NCBI GenBank assembly: GCA_030653435.1 | Contig: JAURZI010000030.1 | Location: 1-64,000, forward strand | DNA length: 64,000 nt | From: Methylovulum sp. | Lineage (GTDB): Bacteria > Pseudomonadota > Gammaproteobacteria > Methylococcales > Methylomonadaceae | Reading direction: 5' to 3' | Part shown: piece by piece, positions 18,818 to 28,042 of the stretch | Layout: every line of letters begins with the position of its first letter | How positions within the stretch are numbered: position 1 is the stretch's first letter | Made by a program: the position numbers and the translations under genes | Notes under the pieces: generated by a model | Told to the model about the DNA's origin: nothing | What the model saw: only the letters and a program-made list of their open reading frames with translations | Databases searched by the model: none

Positions 18818-20840
18818 TGCAAAGTTACGAATTCAGCAACAACCTAGCTCAGAAAGCCTCGCCCAGACCTTCGCGCTGATTGGCGCTGTAGATATTGATG
18901 CCTCGGCGGTTTTGGAGAAACTTTACGTAGTGCCTGCACAAGCAAGCGCAGAACTCAATTTTGCCCAGGTCGATTCGGTCAATTCCATGGGCTTGGCACA
19001 ATTGCTGAAACTGTTTGAGCATTGGAAAAAACGGGACATCAGCATACGCATCACCTCCGCCAATCAAATGGTGTGCTTGTTGCTCAACCAAACAGGTTTA
19101 GCCCATTTTCTCGCCGACGGACATGCCCATTCCAGTGCAGCGACAAAACTTGAAATATCAGGAGCCCTCCAAGTGACCGACCCAACAGAGACCGCCGCTG
19201 TAGCCATATTGCAAATCCAACCCTCCCCCTCTAACGAGCAAGCAATCCAGCAATTTACACTGGTAGGCAGCATTGATGTCCATGCCGTGCAACTGTTGCA
19301 GCCGCTTTATGTACTACCCCAAAACTGCCGCGTCGAATTAAATTTCGCCCAAGTGGAACGGGTCAATTCTATGGGTTTGGCACAATTGCTGAAACTGTTT
19401 GAGCATTGGCAGAAACAAAACATCATTATCAGCGTCATTAACGTTAATCGCATGATTACCGTATTATTTAAAATGACCGGGTTAACCCGGTTTCTGTCTG
19501 CGGCACCCGTGTCTGATGCCAAAACCTCAGCACTTGAGCCACAAAAAGCCGTTGCGCGCGCAGAACCGGCACGGACAGCGCAATCTCCGGCGCCTTCGCC
19601 CGCTTTGTTCGCAACAACTACCCTGCAAATCCAACCGCAACCCTCGGCAGAAGCATTGGTGCAACAATTCGAGATGATCGGCATTATAGATGTCGAAGCC
19701 GTGCAATTGCTGGAAACACTTTATATACTCCCGCAACATTGCACCGTGGAATTAAATTTTGCCCAAGTGCAGCGCGTTAATTCGATGGGGCTCGCGCAAC
19801 TGCTGAAATTGTTTGAGCACTGGCAAAAACAGCACATCAGCATCAACATCACTAACACTAACCGCATGATAGGCGTACTGTTCAAGATGACAGGCCTGAC
19901 GCGTTTCTTATCTGAAACCTCGGCAGCCGGGCTCCCATCCCCACAAACCAGACAATCACTGCCTACTACGCCACCCGCAACAGCCCCGCAAGCGCTTCAG
20001 CTAACACAGCCGATAACACCGGCAAATAACGGCACTGAAACGCCAGAGCGCCGTTCCAGCGCTGCCGTGGCTGTCAGTACCGAAAAACTCGAACTCTGGG
20101 TAAGCGCACAAAGCAGCCAACAAATGAACGGTTGGTACTTCTTCAATACCTATTTGCAACGCCATTTGGGCCGCGAAGTCCATTTGGAACTGGCGCATGG
20201 GGCCATGAGCGAACGGCGTAAGCCCATAGAAGATATGGACATCGTTTTCACCAAACCGTTTGAGGCCACCCATTTGATGTTAAAACATCATTTCCAACCG
20301 CTGCTGCGTCCGATAGACCAGTCTGACGAAGTCACTTTACTCGTGCGGGCCGACGACCCACGGCTAAGCTTGGCGGAATTTCAAGGCGGCAAAGTGGTAA
20401 CTGCGGCACAAGACAACTTTGTTTATTTGCTAGGCCGATTCCTGCTGGAAGAAAACGAAACAGCTTTGGCTGACATGGAATACCTGTTTTCCGGCCATGA
20501 TATTAAAGCCTTGCAAATGCTGCTTAAAGGCTCTGCCGATATACTTTTCATGTTAAGCGACACTTATCATGGCCTATCCGGGTTGACGCGAAAAAATTTG
20601 CGGGAAATGGACCAAAGCGAAACCGCTTTCGCCTTCCATTTATTGAGTGTCGCCCCGCATTGCGCCGAATTGGGTGATACATTATCGAATGTCTTGCTGG
20701 ATATGAGCCTGGACAGCCAAGGCAGGCAGGTTCTGGCAGACTTGGGCATACCGGGCTGGATCAAGCCGACCCATGACGAGTGTGATATGCTGGCGATGTT
20801 GTATAACCGTTATAGCGTCAGCGACACTGCATCCAAGTAG
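18807..20840 (+). CDS. Triple-STAS protein with C-terminal PhnD-like ligand-binding domain
   Basis: A 677-residue protein without signal peptide. Three STAS (anti-anti-sigma type) domains lie at about 5-104, 134-232 and 272-370. Each carries VNSMGLAQLLKLFEHW; the Ser matching the phospho-acceptor of SpoIIAA Ser58 is kept in all three (S60, S188, S326), while the preceding Asp has become Asn. Ala/Pro/Gln-rich linkers separate them. Residues about 426-660 resemble the PhnD/phosphonate-type periplasmic binding fold (FQGGKVVTAAQDNF, LKGSADILFML) but would sit in the cytoplasm. I chose ATG 18807, which overlaps the phosphatase-kinase gene by 11 bases, so the two are coupled. Probable role: multi-site substrate of the upstream kinase/phosphatase with a small-molecule input. 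The PhnD assignment is by eye. Confidence 0.82.
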   Translation: MITNAKLRIQQQPSSESLAQTFALIGAVDIDASAVLEKLYVVPAQASAELNFAQVDSVNSMGLAQLLKLFEHWKKRDISIRITSANQMVCLLLNQTGLAHFLADGHAHSSAATKLEISGALQVTDPTETAAVAILQIQPSPSNEQAIQQFTLVGSIDVHAVQLLQPLYVLPQNCRVELNFAQVERVNSMGLAQLLKLFEHWQKQNIIISVINVNRMITVLFKMTGLTRFLSAAPVSDAKTSALEPQKAVARAEPARTAQSPAPSPALFATTTLQIQPQPSAEALVQQFEMIGIIDVEAVQLLETLYILPQHCTVELNFAQVQRVNSMGLAQLLKLFEHWQKQHISINITNTNRMIGVLFKMTGLTRFLSETSAAGLPSPQTRQSLPTTPPATAPQALQLTQPITPANNGTETPERRSSAAVAVSTEKLELWVSAQSSQQMNGWYFFNTYLQRHLGREVHLELAHGAMSERRKPIEDMDIVFTKPFEATHLMLKHHFQPLLRPIDQSDEVTLLVRADDPRLSLAEFQGGKVVTAAQDNFVYLLGRFLLEENETALADMEYLFSGHDIKALQMLLKGSADILFMLSDTYHGLSGLTRKNLREMDQSETAFAFHLLSVAPHCAELGDTLSNVLLDMSLDSQGRQVLADLGIPGWIKPTHDECDMLAMLYNRYSVSDTASK

Positions 20841-20871
20841 TACATGCGCTGCGGGCACAGCCCATGCAGCC

Positions 20872-22929
20872 TTAATGTAAAGGGTTAAGCGCGGGATTCC
20901 GCCGGAAAAAACCGTAAGGCGTGAGCCGAAAAACCTGTAGGCTCTCGGTGTTCATCACTGGATATTGTTCGACATCCGGGATGTGCGTCAAGCCTGCCGA
21001 TACCCATAACACCACATCCTGGTCCTGCAAGTTTTCATCCCCCGAATAAGCCGGCAAACCTTGACCCGCCGAGCCTTGATTCGGGTATGTGCCGGTTGCG
21101 TATAACTCGTCGGCGTGATACCGGGTAACCCACAACGGGTGCTCAACAAAACCGGCACGTTGACGCGCTGCGAAATGGTCACTGGAATAAGGCGTGGCGG
21201 TATCGCCCAGCGTTAATGTGTAACCCGTAGGCGTCCCCAAGTCATGCTTGCCGTTGCTGCTGAGAATTTTCCAGGTACGCGCCCGACTAAGGTCGATATC
21301 GCGGCGTGCCCCAGCTTCTGTCGCCAGCAAAGAATCCTCGCTGGCAAAAGCATTACCCCATGCACTGGTTTGCGCTTGGACATTGCTTTCATAAACGCGG
21401 TTAGCCAAACCGTCAATATCCAGATCCGCACGGAAATTGAAAAAATGTTGGTGATTCGGTGCGGCGACAATGGCTGCACCACCACCGGCTGCGGACGCCT
21501 TATCAACAACCCGTCCGTGAACAGAGCCCTCTGTAATACTGTTGACACCTTGGTTGAGGGTCGTTCCGGTAGCGTCTACACGCACATCAAGCGTACCATT
21601 CAATTGGAAAATATAGTGGATGCCATAAATGTAATTGCCTATCCAAGAGTTTGACGTGATGACCAATTCCCGTGCCTCCCGCCTATCCTGCGCGCTTGAG
21701 TCGGGATCGACGCGTTTCCACAACAAGCCGGAGTTGCGCTCATAAAGCCCGACTGCATTGGGATAAACGATAGAACTGCCGCTGTCGTCAGCGATGCGGG
21801 CATTAAAAAACAACGCATTATTCGGTACATCGATATTAGCCGCAAGCGGGTTAACAAAACGCCCCATACCATATTCACCGACATCAAACGCAGTCCGCCA
21901 CACCCAGTTGACGTCAGGCAAACCATAAGGCACATAAATCTCAGTCAAGCCCAAGCGGTAAGCGATGGGACGCACAACGCCATTTTCTTCATAGCTTATG
22001 GTATAAAGCACCAAGCCGTCACGGGGGTGCAGTGCATAACGGAAACGCCAACCTTGCCAACGGACTTCCTGTCCGCACAACTGATAACCGGAACCCTCAG
22101 GCTGAACTATCTGCAAGGGTTTAAGCCCTTGCCGACTATGGCTTTCAGGCTCGCCAGCATAGCCGGAAACGGCGGCGACCACCGTATCAGTCACTTGCAG
22201 AATTTTAAGGCGGTTCATATCAACCGCAACCACCACACCCTCGATAGGCCGATCATAGGGATTAGGCTGGTTATCTCCGCGCAAAAAGGACAACACCCGC
22301 ATAATACGGGTTCCGGGCGCAACAGTATTGCCGTCACGATCCACGGCAACAGGCAAATCGCCACCCGCCCAGACATCCAGATAAACCTGATCTGGGTTAA
22401 TCCCGCGTTTGTGCATCGCGGCGCGCCAATCGCGATCCTGCGTGACCACCGGCAAAACAGCCGTATATTCGTCTATGAATGTCGGCGGTTGCGTGCCCTG
22501 AGGCAGTTTGTTGAACGCCGTTACTTTCTGCTGCCGTAAATCAACGATAGCTTGGTACAAGGTGTTTTTAGGACGGTCGTAAACATCCACCAACGCCTCG
22601 CGGCGGAAATTATCGCCAAACTGAAAGGCCAGGACTTCCTGTTTCGGCGGTTCATTAAGCACCACGGTAGGAAAGAAGGCTTGGGCAGGTGCACCGTTGG
22701 CTTTAACCAGGGTAACCGCCAGCTCTATTTCCGCTTTTGTCAACGGATCCAATGGATGGACGCAAGCGCCGGTGCCACTGGCGGCAGGCAACGCCCGGTC
22801 TGTAAGCGCCTTGATTGCCGACGTGCGCGGGGACGCGGCAAGCTCGGAAGCGGCGGCATGTGCCGTTAAACTGAACAAGCAAGCAAGTAAAATGGCGTGA
22901 TTCATAGTTAGCCAAGCCGATAAGGTCAT
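20872..22929 (-). CDS. Copper-containing primary amine oxidase
   Basis: A 685-residue exported enzyme of the copper/topaquinone amine oxidase family, which oxidises primary amines to aldehyde, ammonia and hydrogen peroxide. It has a signal peptide ending near LTAHAAA. The catalytic base lies in FDVGEYGMG (D349), the cofactor tyrosine in IGNYIYG (Y433), the copper ligands in NHQHFF (H493, H495), and a third His in LTHIPDVEQYPVM (H649). The residue after the cofactor Tyr is Ile where Asp or Glu is usual, so cofactor formation deserves checking. The small N-terminal domain of the E. coli enzyme is absent. Start codon uncertain: ATG 22929 or ATG 22905. Convergent with the STAS gene. Confidence 0.88.
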   Translation of the reverse strand: MTLSAWLTMNHAILLACLFSLTAHAAASELAASPRTSAIKALTDRALPAASGTGACVHPLDPLTKAEIELAVTLVKANGAPAQAFFPTVVLNEPPKQEVLAFQFGDNFRREALVDVYDRPKNTLYQAIVDLRQQKVTAFNKLPQGTQPPTFIDEYTAVLPVVTQDRDWRAAMHKRGINPDQVYLDVWAGGDLPVAVDRDGNTVAPGTRIMRVLSFLRGDNQPNPYDRPIEGVVVAVDMNRLKILQVTDTVVAAVSGYAGEPESHSRQGLKPLQIVQPEGSGYQLCGQEVRWQGWRFRYALHPRDGLVLYTISYEENGVVRPIAYRLGLTEIYVPYGLPDVNWVWRTAFDVGEYGMGRFVNPLAANIDVPNNALFFNARIADDSGSSIVYPNAVGLYERNSGLLWKRVDPDSSAQDRREARELVITSNSWIGNYIYGIHYIFQLNGTLDVRVDATGTTLNQGVNSITEGSVHGRVVDKASAAGGGAAIVAAPNHQHFFNFRADLDIDGLANRVYESNVQAQTSAWGNAFASEDSLLATEAGARRDIDLSRARTWKILSSNGKHDLGTPTGYTLTLGDTATPYSSDHFAARQRAGFVEHPLWVTRYHADELYATGTYPNQGSAGQGLPAYSGDENLQDQDVVLWVSAGLTHIPDVEQYPVMNTESLQVFRLTPYGFFRRNPALNPLH

Positions 22930-23080
22930 CAAGAAGGTAGGTCATGATGCCGTTAGCCTTTTCTCAAGTCAAGCAAGCGTATGGCGATCAGTTCACCTGC
23001 GTAATAAGACCTGTGATAGTATTTTTTGGAAATTCCATAACCACCGTTTAATAAGGACGGGCTGCAACAGCGCCGACACC

Positions 23081-23569
23081 ATGAAAACCGATTTATTCCT
23101 CGATGTATCCATAAATGCCCAGCAATTGTCGATTGTTGAAAACAACCGTATCCTGAAAACTTATGCCGTGTCCACTGCCAAAAATGGCGCAGGCGAACAA
23201 CAAGGCAGCGAATGCACACCGCGCGGATGGCATAACATCCGTGCGAAAATCGGCGCGGACCAGCCCTTGCAGTCAGTTTTCGTAGGCCGACGTACTACCG
23301 GCGAGATTTACAGCGAGGATCTGGCGAATCGGCAACCCCAACGTGACTGGATATTAACACGCATACTTTGGTTGGGCGGTTTGGAACCGGGGAAAAACCG
23401 TTACGGGCCAGTGGACACGGCTAAACGCTATATCTATATCCATGGCTGTCCAGACAGGTTAATGACCGGCGAACCCGGTTCCCACGGCTGTATCCGCATG
23501 CACAACGCCGACATTGTTGATTTGTTTGACCGCGTGGCGGTCGGGGTAAGCGTTTATATCCATGAGTGA
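23081..23569 (+). CDS. L,D-transpeptidase (YkuD domain) without signal peptide
   Basis: A 162-residue protein that is essentially one YkuD domain, the fold that forms 3-3 peptidoglycan cross-links or anchors lipoproteins. The active-site block is complete: YIYIHGCPDR and SHGCIRMHNAD with His135 and nucleophile Cys137. The start MKTDLFLDVSINAQQLSI leads directly into the domain; there is no signal peptide and I see no upstream in-frame start that would add one. Its transport or cytoplasmic role is unclear. The stop overlaps the truA start, so the pair is probably cotranscribed. Confidence 0.87.
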   Translation: MKTDLFLDVSINAQQLSIVENNRILKTYAVSTAKNGAGEQQGSECTPRGWHNIRAKIGADQPLQSVFVGRRTTGEIYSEDLANRQPQRDWILTRILWLGGLEPGKNRYGPVDTAKRYIYIHGCPDRLMTGEPGSHGCIRMHNADIVDLFDRVAVGVSVYIHE

Positions 23570-24371
23570 AACTCGGATAGTCCTGGGCATAGAATACGAC
23601 GGCAGCGGCTTTTCTGGCTGGCAGTCGCAAACCCACAGGCGGAGTGTGCAGGCTACGCTGGAACAAGCCTTGTCCAAAGTGGCCAACCATCCGGTTACCG
23701 TGATCTGCGCCGGACGTACTGATGCCCGCGTCCACGCGCTTGGGCAAGTCGTGCATTTCGACACATCATCTGAACGCAGCACCGACGCCTGGCTGCTCGG
23801 CGGCAACAGCAACCTGCCCGACGATATCAGGATTACTTGGATAAAGCACGCCGCCTACGGTTTTCATGCCCGCTACAGTGCGGTCGCCCGCTTTTACCGC
23901 TATATAATCAGTAACCGTCCGGTTAAATCAGCATTGCGGCACAAACAAGAAACTTGGTGTTATCAGCCCCTGGATGCGGAAAAAATGCATCAGGCTGCAC
24001 AATATCTGATAGGGCACCATGATTTCTCTTCGTTTCGTGCGCAAGGCTGTCAGTCGAAAAGCCCGATGCGGGCGATGTATTTTATTGATGTCTATCGGGA
24101 CAACGACAACGTCATTATCGACATTTCCGCCAACGCTTTTTTGCATCACATGGTCAGAAACATTGCCGGGGTGCTGATTGATATAGGAACTGGCAAACAA
24201 TCTTTAGCCTGGATACCCTATTTGCTTGAGGTTAAAGACCGCCGCCGGGCCGGCATCACGGCCCCGCCGGAAGGCTTGTATCTGGCCGCCGTCTTCTACC
24301 CGGAACATTTCGGCATCGCCAAACATGCCGTATTCGATAAGTTACCGGCTGATGCCCAACGTTTTGATTGA
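23562..24371 (+). CDS. truA: tRNA pseudouridine(38-40) synthase
   Basis: Forms pseudouridine at positions 38-40 of the tRNA anticodon stem. The 269-residue protein has the family beginning (RIVLGIEYDGSGFSGWQSQ), the catalytic aspartate motif CAGRTDARVHALGQVVHF, the YRYII and FSSFRAQGCQSKSP segments, and the C-terminal NAFLHHMVRNIAGVLIDIG. The ATG at 23562 lies inside the end of the L,D-transpeptidase gene (8-base overlap). In many gammaproteobacteria truA follows fimV; here it is about 21 kb away, a local rearrangement. Confidence 0.97.
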   Translation: MSETRIVLGIEYDGSGFSGWQSQTHRRSVQATLEQALSKVANHPVTVICAGRTDARVHALGQVVHFDTSSERSTDAWLLGGNSNLPDDIRITWIKHAAYGFHARYSAVARFYRYIISNRPVKSALRHKQETWCYQPLDAEKMHQAAQYLIGHHDFSSFRAQGCQSKSPMRAMYFIDVYRDNDNVIIDISANAFLHHMVRNIAGVLIDIGTGKQSLAWIPYLLEVKDRRRAGITAPPEGLYLAAVFYPEHFGIAKHAVFDKLPADAQRFD

Positions 24372-24488
24372 CGGTTACCGGTATCGGCGCAGTGCTTGCA
24401 ATTGCCTGAATATCGAGTAGATTGCTGTTCATAAAACATTATTTTGCTAACCCAGCCCTTTTTACCGACAACTTTAAGACTCATTGGC

Positions 24489-25130
24489 ATGAACAATTTT
24501 TTATCTTTTCAAATCCACGGCGACGCCGATCATGACGGCGGCATCGCCGAAAGCCTAGCGAGTTTGTTGGCTTTTTTTGAAGGCGCTACCGCACAAGGGC
24601 CGGGCGGACTGTTTTCGGCTATCATGCCGGGGCTTGCCAGCATGGATAATGTACATCCTTTGTTGGTACATTTCCCTATCGCTTTTTTATTGGGCTTTTT
24701 TGCCCTGGATCTTATCGGTACACTGGCTAAAAAACAGGCATGGCGGGCTGTTGCCAGCTGCTTGCTTTATTTCGGCACTGTTGCCGCCGTTGTTACCGTG
24801 ACGGCAGGTTTTATTGCCGCCAGTACCGTCGCGCATGGCGAAAATGTCCACGAAATTATGGAGCGCCATGAACATATCGGCATCGCCGTCCTTGTGCTGA
24901 CGTCCTTGCTGTCACTGTGGCGCCGCAAAAGCGGCAGCTTGATTCAAGGTGGTGCGAATGTTTTATTCCTGATATTGGCGGGGTTGCTTTGTGTGCTACT
25001 GAGCCTTGGCGCTGACCTAGGTGGCTTGATGGTCTATAAGTATGGCGTTGCGGTTGAAGCGGTTGCCGTCCCCGAACATGCCCATGAGCATTCAAGTCAT
25101 GAACATTCAGATCATGATCACCCACACTAA
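24489..25130 (+). CDS. DUF2231-family multi-pass membrane protein
   Basis: A 213-residue inner-membrane protein. The motif [20 protein letters not shown] is the hallmark of the DUF2231 family, whose function is not established. About four or five hydrophobic helices follow, and the C terminus is a histidine-rich tail ([15 protein letters not shown]) that could bind metal. His residues also occur in the N-terminal part (HGDADHDGG) and in [21 protein letters not shown] 24489 was chosen over a TTG 45 bases upstream. It may contribute to metal or heme-linked redox handling, but that is a guess from the histidines alone. Confidence 0.75.
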   Translation: MNNFLSFQIHGDADHDGGIAESLASLLAFFEGATAQGPGGLFSAIMPGLASMDNVHPLLVHFPIAFLLGFFALDLIGTLAKKQAWRAVASCLLYFGTVAAVVTVTAGFIAASTVAHGENVHEIMERHEHIGIAVLVLTSLLSLWRRKSGSLIQGGANVLFLILAGLLCVLLSLGADLGGLMVYKYGVAVEAVAVPEHAHEHSSHEHSDHDHPH

Positions 25131-25285
25131 TGGCTGTAATGCGCTAAAACTGGGCGCGCCATAAGCGTTGTGGCGTTGATGAGCAATAGACTAAGCGGCT
25201 CATATTTTGGTATAGTTACAGAGTTTTCGGAATTTTTATACACAATCGTGTAAATTTTTGTCTCATCACTCTCTGGAGAAGCTCA

Positions 25286-26299
25286 ATGCCAATTAAAGTT
25301 GCTATCAATGGTTATGGTCGTATTGGACGCAATATCGTTCGTGCCTTATACGAAGCGGGTCGTACCGATGAAATCCAAATTGTCGCCATCAATGACTTAG
25401 GCGATGCCAACACTAACGCCCATCTGACTCAATACGACTCAGTACATGGCAAATTTCCTTTTGAAGTCAGCGTTGATGGCGAGTACATAGTTATCAATGG
25501 CGACAGAATCAAAGTTTTCTCTGAACGCGACCCTTCCAAATTGCCTTGGGGCGATCTAGGCGTTGATGTAGTTCACGAATGCACGGGCTTGTTCACCAGC
25601 AAAGCCAAAGCATCTGCACATATTACTGCCGGCGCCAAAAAAGTTATTATCTCAGCGCCGGGCGGCGATGATGTCGATGCGACTATCGTATACGGCGTTA
25701 ACCATAACATACTGAAAGCCACAGACACCGTAATCTCTAACGCATCATGCACCACTAACTGTTTGGCGCCATTGGTCAAACCATTGAACGATACGATTGG
25801 CTTAGTCCACGGCTTGATGACCACGATCCATTCCTACACCAACGACCAAGTGTTGACCGATGTCTATCACAGCGACTTGCGCCGCGCCCGTTCAGCCACA
25901 CAATCCATGATCCCGACCAAAACCGGTGCCGCAGCAGCAGTTGGTTTGGTGTTGCCAGAACTGGCCGGCAAGCTGGATGGCTTCGCAATGCGTGTGCCCA
26001 CTATCAACGTGTCTGTTGTTGACTTGACTTTCACCGCAGCAAGAAGCACCAGCAAAGCCGAGATTGATGACATTTTAAAAACGGCATCAGCAGGTTATTT
26101 AAAAGGTATCCTGGATATTAACGAAAAGCCCTTGGTTTCCACCGACTTTAACCACAACCCCGCGTCATCGATTTACGAAGCGCCATTGACTAAAATTATC
26201 GACGGCACTTTTATAAAAGTTCTGGCCTGGTATGACAACGAGTGGGGCTTCTCCAACCGTATGCTCGACACCTCTATTGCCCTAGTCAACGCGGAATAA
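25286..26299 (+). CDS. gap: Glyceraldehyde-3-phosphate dehydrogenase, type I
   Basis: Interconverts glyceraldehyde-3-phosphate and 1,3-bisphosphoglycerate. The 337-residue protein has the Rossmann loop [11 protein letters not shown], the catalytic motif [12 protein letters not shown] with Cys155, and the C-terminal [19 protein letters not shown] at the end of the second strand points to NAD rather than NADP preference. A ribosome-binding site (TGGAGAAG) precedes the ATG. It is followed six bases later by pyk, forming a two-gene glycolytic operon that ends in a strong terminator. Confidence 0.97.
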   Translation: MPIKVAINGYGRIGRNIVRALYEAGRTDEIQIVAINDLGDANTNAHLTQYDSVHGKFPFEVSVDGEYIVINGDRIKVFSERDPSKLPWGDLGVDVVHECTGLFTSKAKASAHITAGAKKVIISAPGGDDVDATIVYGVNHNILKATDTVISNASCTTNCLAPLVKPLNDTIGLVHGLMTTIHSYTNDQVLTDVYHSDLRRARSATQSMIPTKTGAAAAVGLVLPELAGKLDGFAMRVPTINVSVVDLTFTAARSTSKAEIDDILKTASAGYLKGILDINEKPLVSTDFNHNPASSIYEAPLTKIIDGTFIKVLAWYDNEWGFSNRMLDTSIALVNAE

Positions 26300-26305
26300 T
26301 TCATA

Positions 26306-27754
26306 ATGTTAAGAAGAACCAAAATTTTAGCCACGCTAGGTCCGGCTACGGACAAGCCCGGTGTGCTTGAGGGTCTGTTTGCGGCCGGCGTTGATGTGGT
26401 ACGCATGAACTTCTCCCATGGTTCTGCGGAAGATCACATCGCCAGGGCAAATACGATACGCGAGCTCAGCAAAAAAACAGGTAGGCGCGTAGGCATACTG
26501 GCCGATTTACAGGGCCCTAAAATCCGCATTGCGCGCTTTAAAGACACCAAGGTAAACCTGAAAGAAGGCCAGAATTTTGCACTCGACATCAATTTCGACC
26601 CCTTGGCCGGTGACAATACGCAAGTCGGCATAACTTACGAGCCCTTGGCTCTGGAAGTTGTACCGGGCAGCCGGTTGTTGCTTGATGACGGGCGTATCGT
26701 GCTGGATGTTGTCAATGTTGAAAACATGCGCGTCAACTGCACCGTCGCCGTTGGCGGGGACTTGTCCAACAACAAAGGCATCAATCTACTAGGCGGTGGA
26801 CTTTCGGCAGCGGCATTAACCGAAAAAGATAAGGAAGACATTAAAACCATCGCCATCATGGGGTGCGATTATGTTGCCATTTCTTTCCCGCGCTGCGCCG
26901 AAGACTTGAACGAAGCGCGTCGCTTATTGGAAGCCGCCGGCTGCCATGCCGGCATTGTTTCCAAAGTCGAGCGTGCAGAAGCGATTGTCGATCCCGTTAT
27001 GGATGAAATCATCCTGGCTTCGGATGCGGTAATGGTGGCGCGTGGCGATCTTGGTGTTGAAATTGGTGACGCGAACCTGCCTGCTGTGCAGAAAAAACTG
27101 ATCAAGCGCACACGGGAACTTAACCGCATTGCGATTACCGCAACACAAATGATGGAATCGATGATAGAAAATCCGATTCCTACCCGTGCTGAAGTGTTTG
27201 ACGTCGCCAATGCCATTTATGATGGCACCGATGTCATTATGCTGTCTGCTGAAACAGCATCGGGCAATCATCCGATTAAAGCCGTAGAAGCCATGCACCG
27301 TATTTGTGTTGAAGCTGAAAAACAACCGGTGGTGCGTGAATCTGACCACCGTATCAACATTCAGTTTGAACGCGTTGATGAAGCCATTGCCATGTCTGTC
27401 ATGTACATGGCCAACCATACCAAGATTAAAGGTATTGTTGCATTGACGGAATCAGGTTCTACACCGTTGTGGATGTCCAGAATCAGTTCAGCCATCCCTA
27501 TTTTTGCATTCAGCAGCATAGAAGAAACACTAGGCAAAGCCACTTTGTTTCGCGGCGTATTCCCTATCTATTTCAAGATTGAAGAAACTCAAGACCATGC
27601 AGAAGTCAACCGCAGCATTGTTAAAGAGCTCAGAAAATGGAATATAGCCAAAGACGGCGATAAATTCATCATCACCAAAGGTGATTTGAACGGCGTCAAA
27701 GGCGGCACCAATGCCATCAAAGTGATCGTTGTCGGACAAGGCTTAACGCCTTAG
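26306..27754 (+). CDS. pyk: Pyruvate kinase
   Basis: Converts phosphoenolpyruvate and ADP to pyruvate and ATP. The 482-residue protein carries RRTKILATLGPA at the start, FSHGSAEDH, ADLQGPKIR, the active-site signature VMVARGDLGVEIG, TQMMESMIENPIPTRAEVFDVANAIYDGTD, and SAETASGNHPIKAV. Length is that of the bacterial single-form enzyme without an extra phosphohistidine domain. Second gene of gap-pyk; the pairing suggests joint control of lower glycolysis. Confidence 0.97.
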   Translation: MLRRTKILATLGPATDKPGVLEGLFAAGVDVVRMNFSHGSAEDHIARANTIRELSKKTGRRVGILADLQGPKIRIARFKDTKVNLKEGQNFALDINFDPLAGDNTQVGITYEPLALEVVPGSRLLLDDGRIVLDVVNVENMRVNCTVAVGGDLSNNKGINLLGGGLSAAALTEKDKEDIKTIAIMGCDYVAISFPRCAEDLNEARRLLEAAGCHAGIVSKVERAEAIVDPVMDEIILASDAVMVARGDLGVEIGDANLPAVQKKLIKRTRELNRIAITATQMMESMIENPIPTRAEVFDVANAIYDGTDVIMLSAETASGNHPIKAVEAMHRICVEAEKQPVVRESDHRINIQFERVDEAIAMSVMYMANHTKIKGIVALTESGSTPLWMSRISSAIPIFAFSSIEETLGKATLFRGVFPIYFKIEETQDHAEVNRSIVKELRKWNIAKDGDKFIITKGDLNGVKGGTNAIKVIVVGQGLTP

Positions 27755-27763
27755 TCTTACGGA

Positions 27764-27800
27764 CCTATACCCGGCAGCCCGCCGGGTATAGGTTTTATTT
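27764..27800 (+). terminator. Rho-independent terminator of gap-pyk
   Basis: Twelve-base perfect stem CCTATACCCGGC / GCCGGGTATAGG with a five-base loop, immediately followed by TTTTATTTG. It begins 10 bases after the pyk stop. This is the clearest intrinsic terminator on the plus strand in the window. Confidence 0.93.
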
Positions 27801-28042
27801 GTTATTGCCTATCTGCCAATACCGCCCCCACTTTTACCGCGCTAAGGCCAGCCACTGGTCATGGGTCGCCCCCTTTATTTTCCGGTAGCGCGCCTGAAGA
27901 ACCAAAAGCCATACCGTGCACACCGTTAAGAATGGATGGGGTAATCACTGTCCTGCCATGCCGCCATCATGCCATGTAATCTTGCAGTCATATTCAGTAG
28001 CGATAATAGATGAGTTTTAACAACTCACCTTACGAGGATCCC

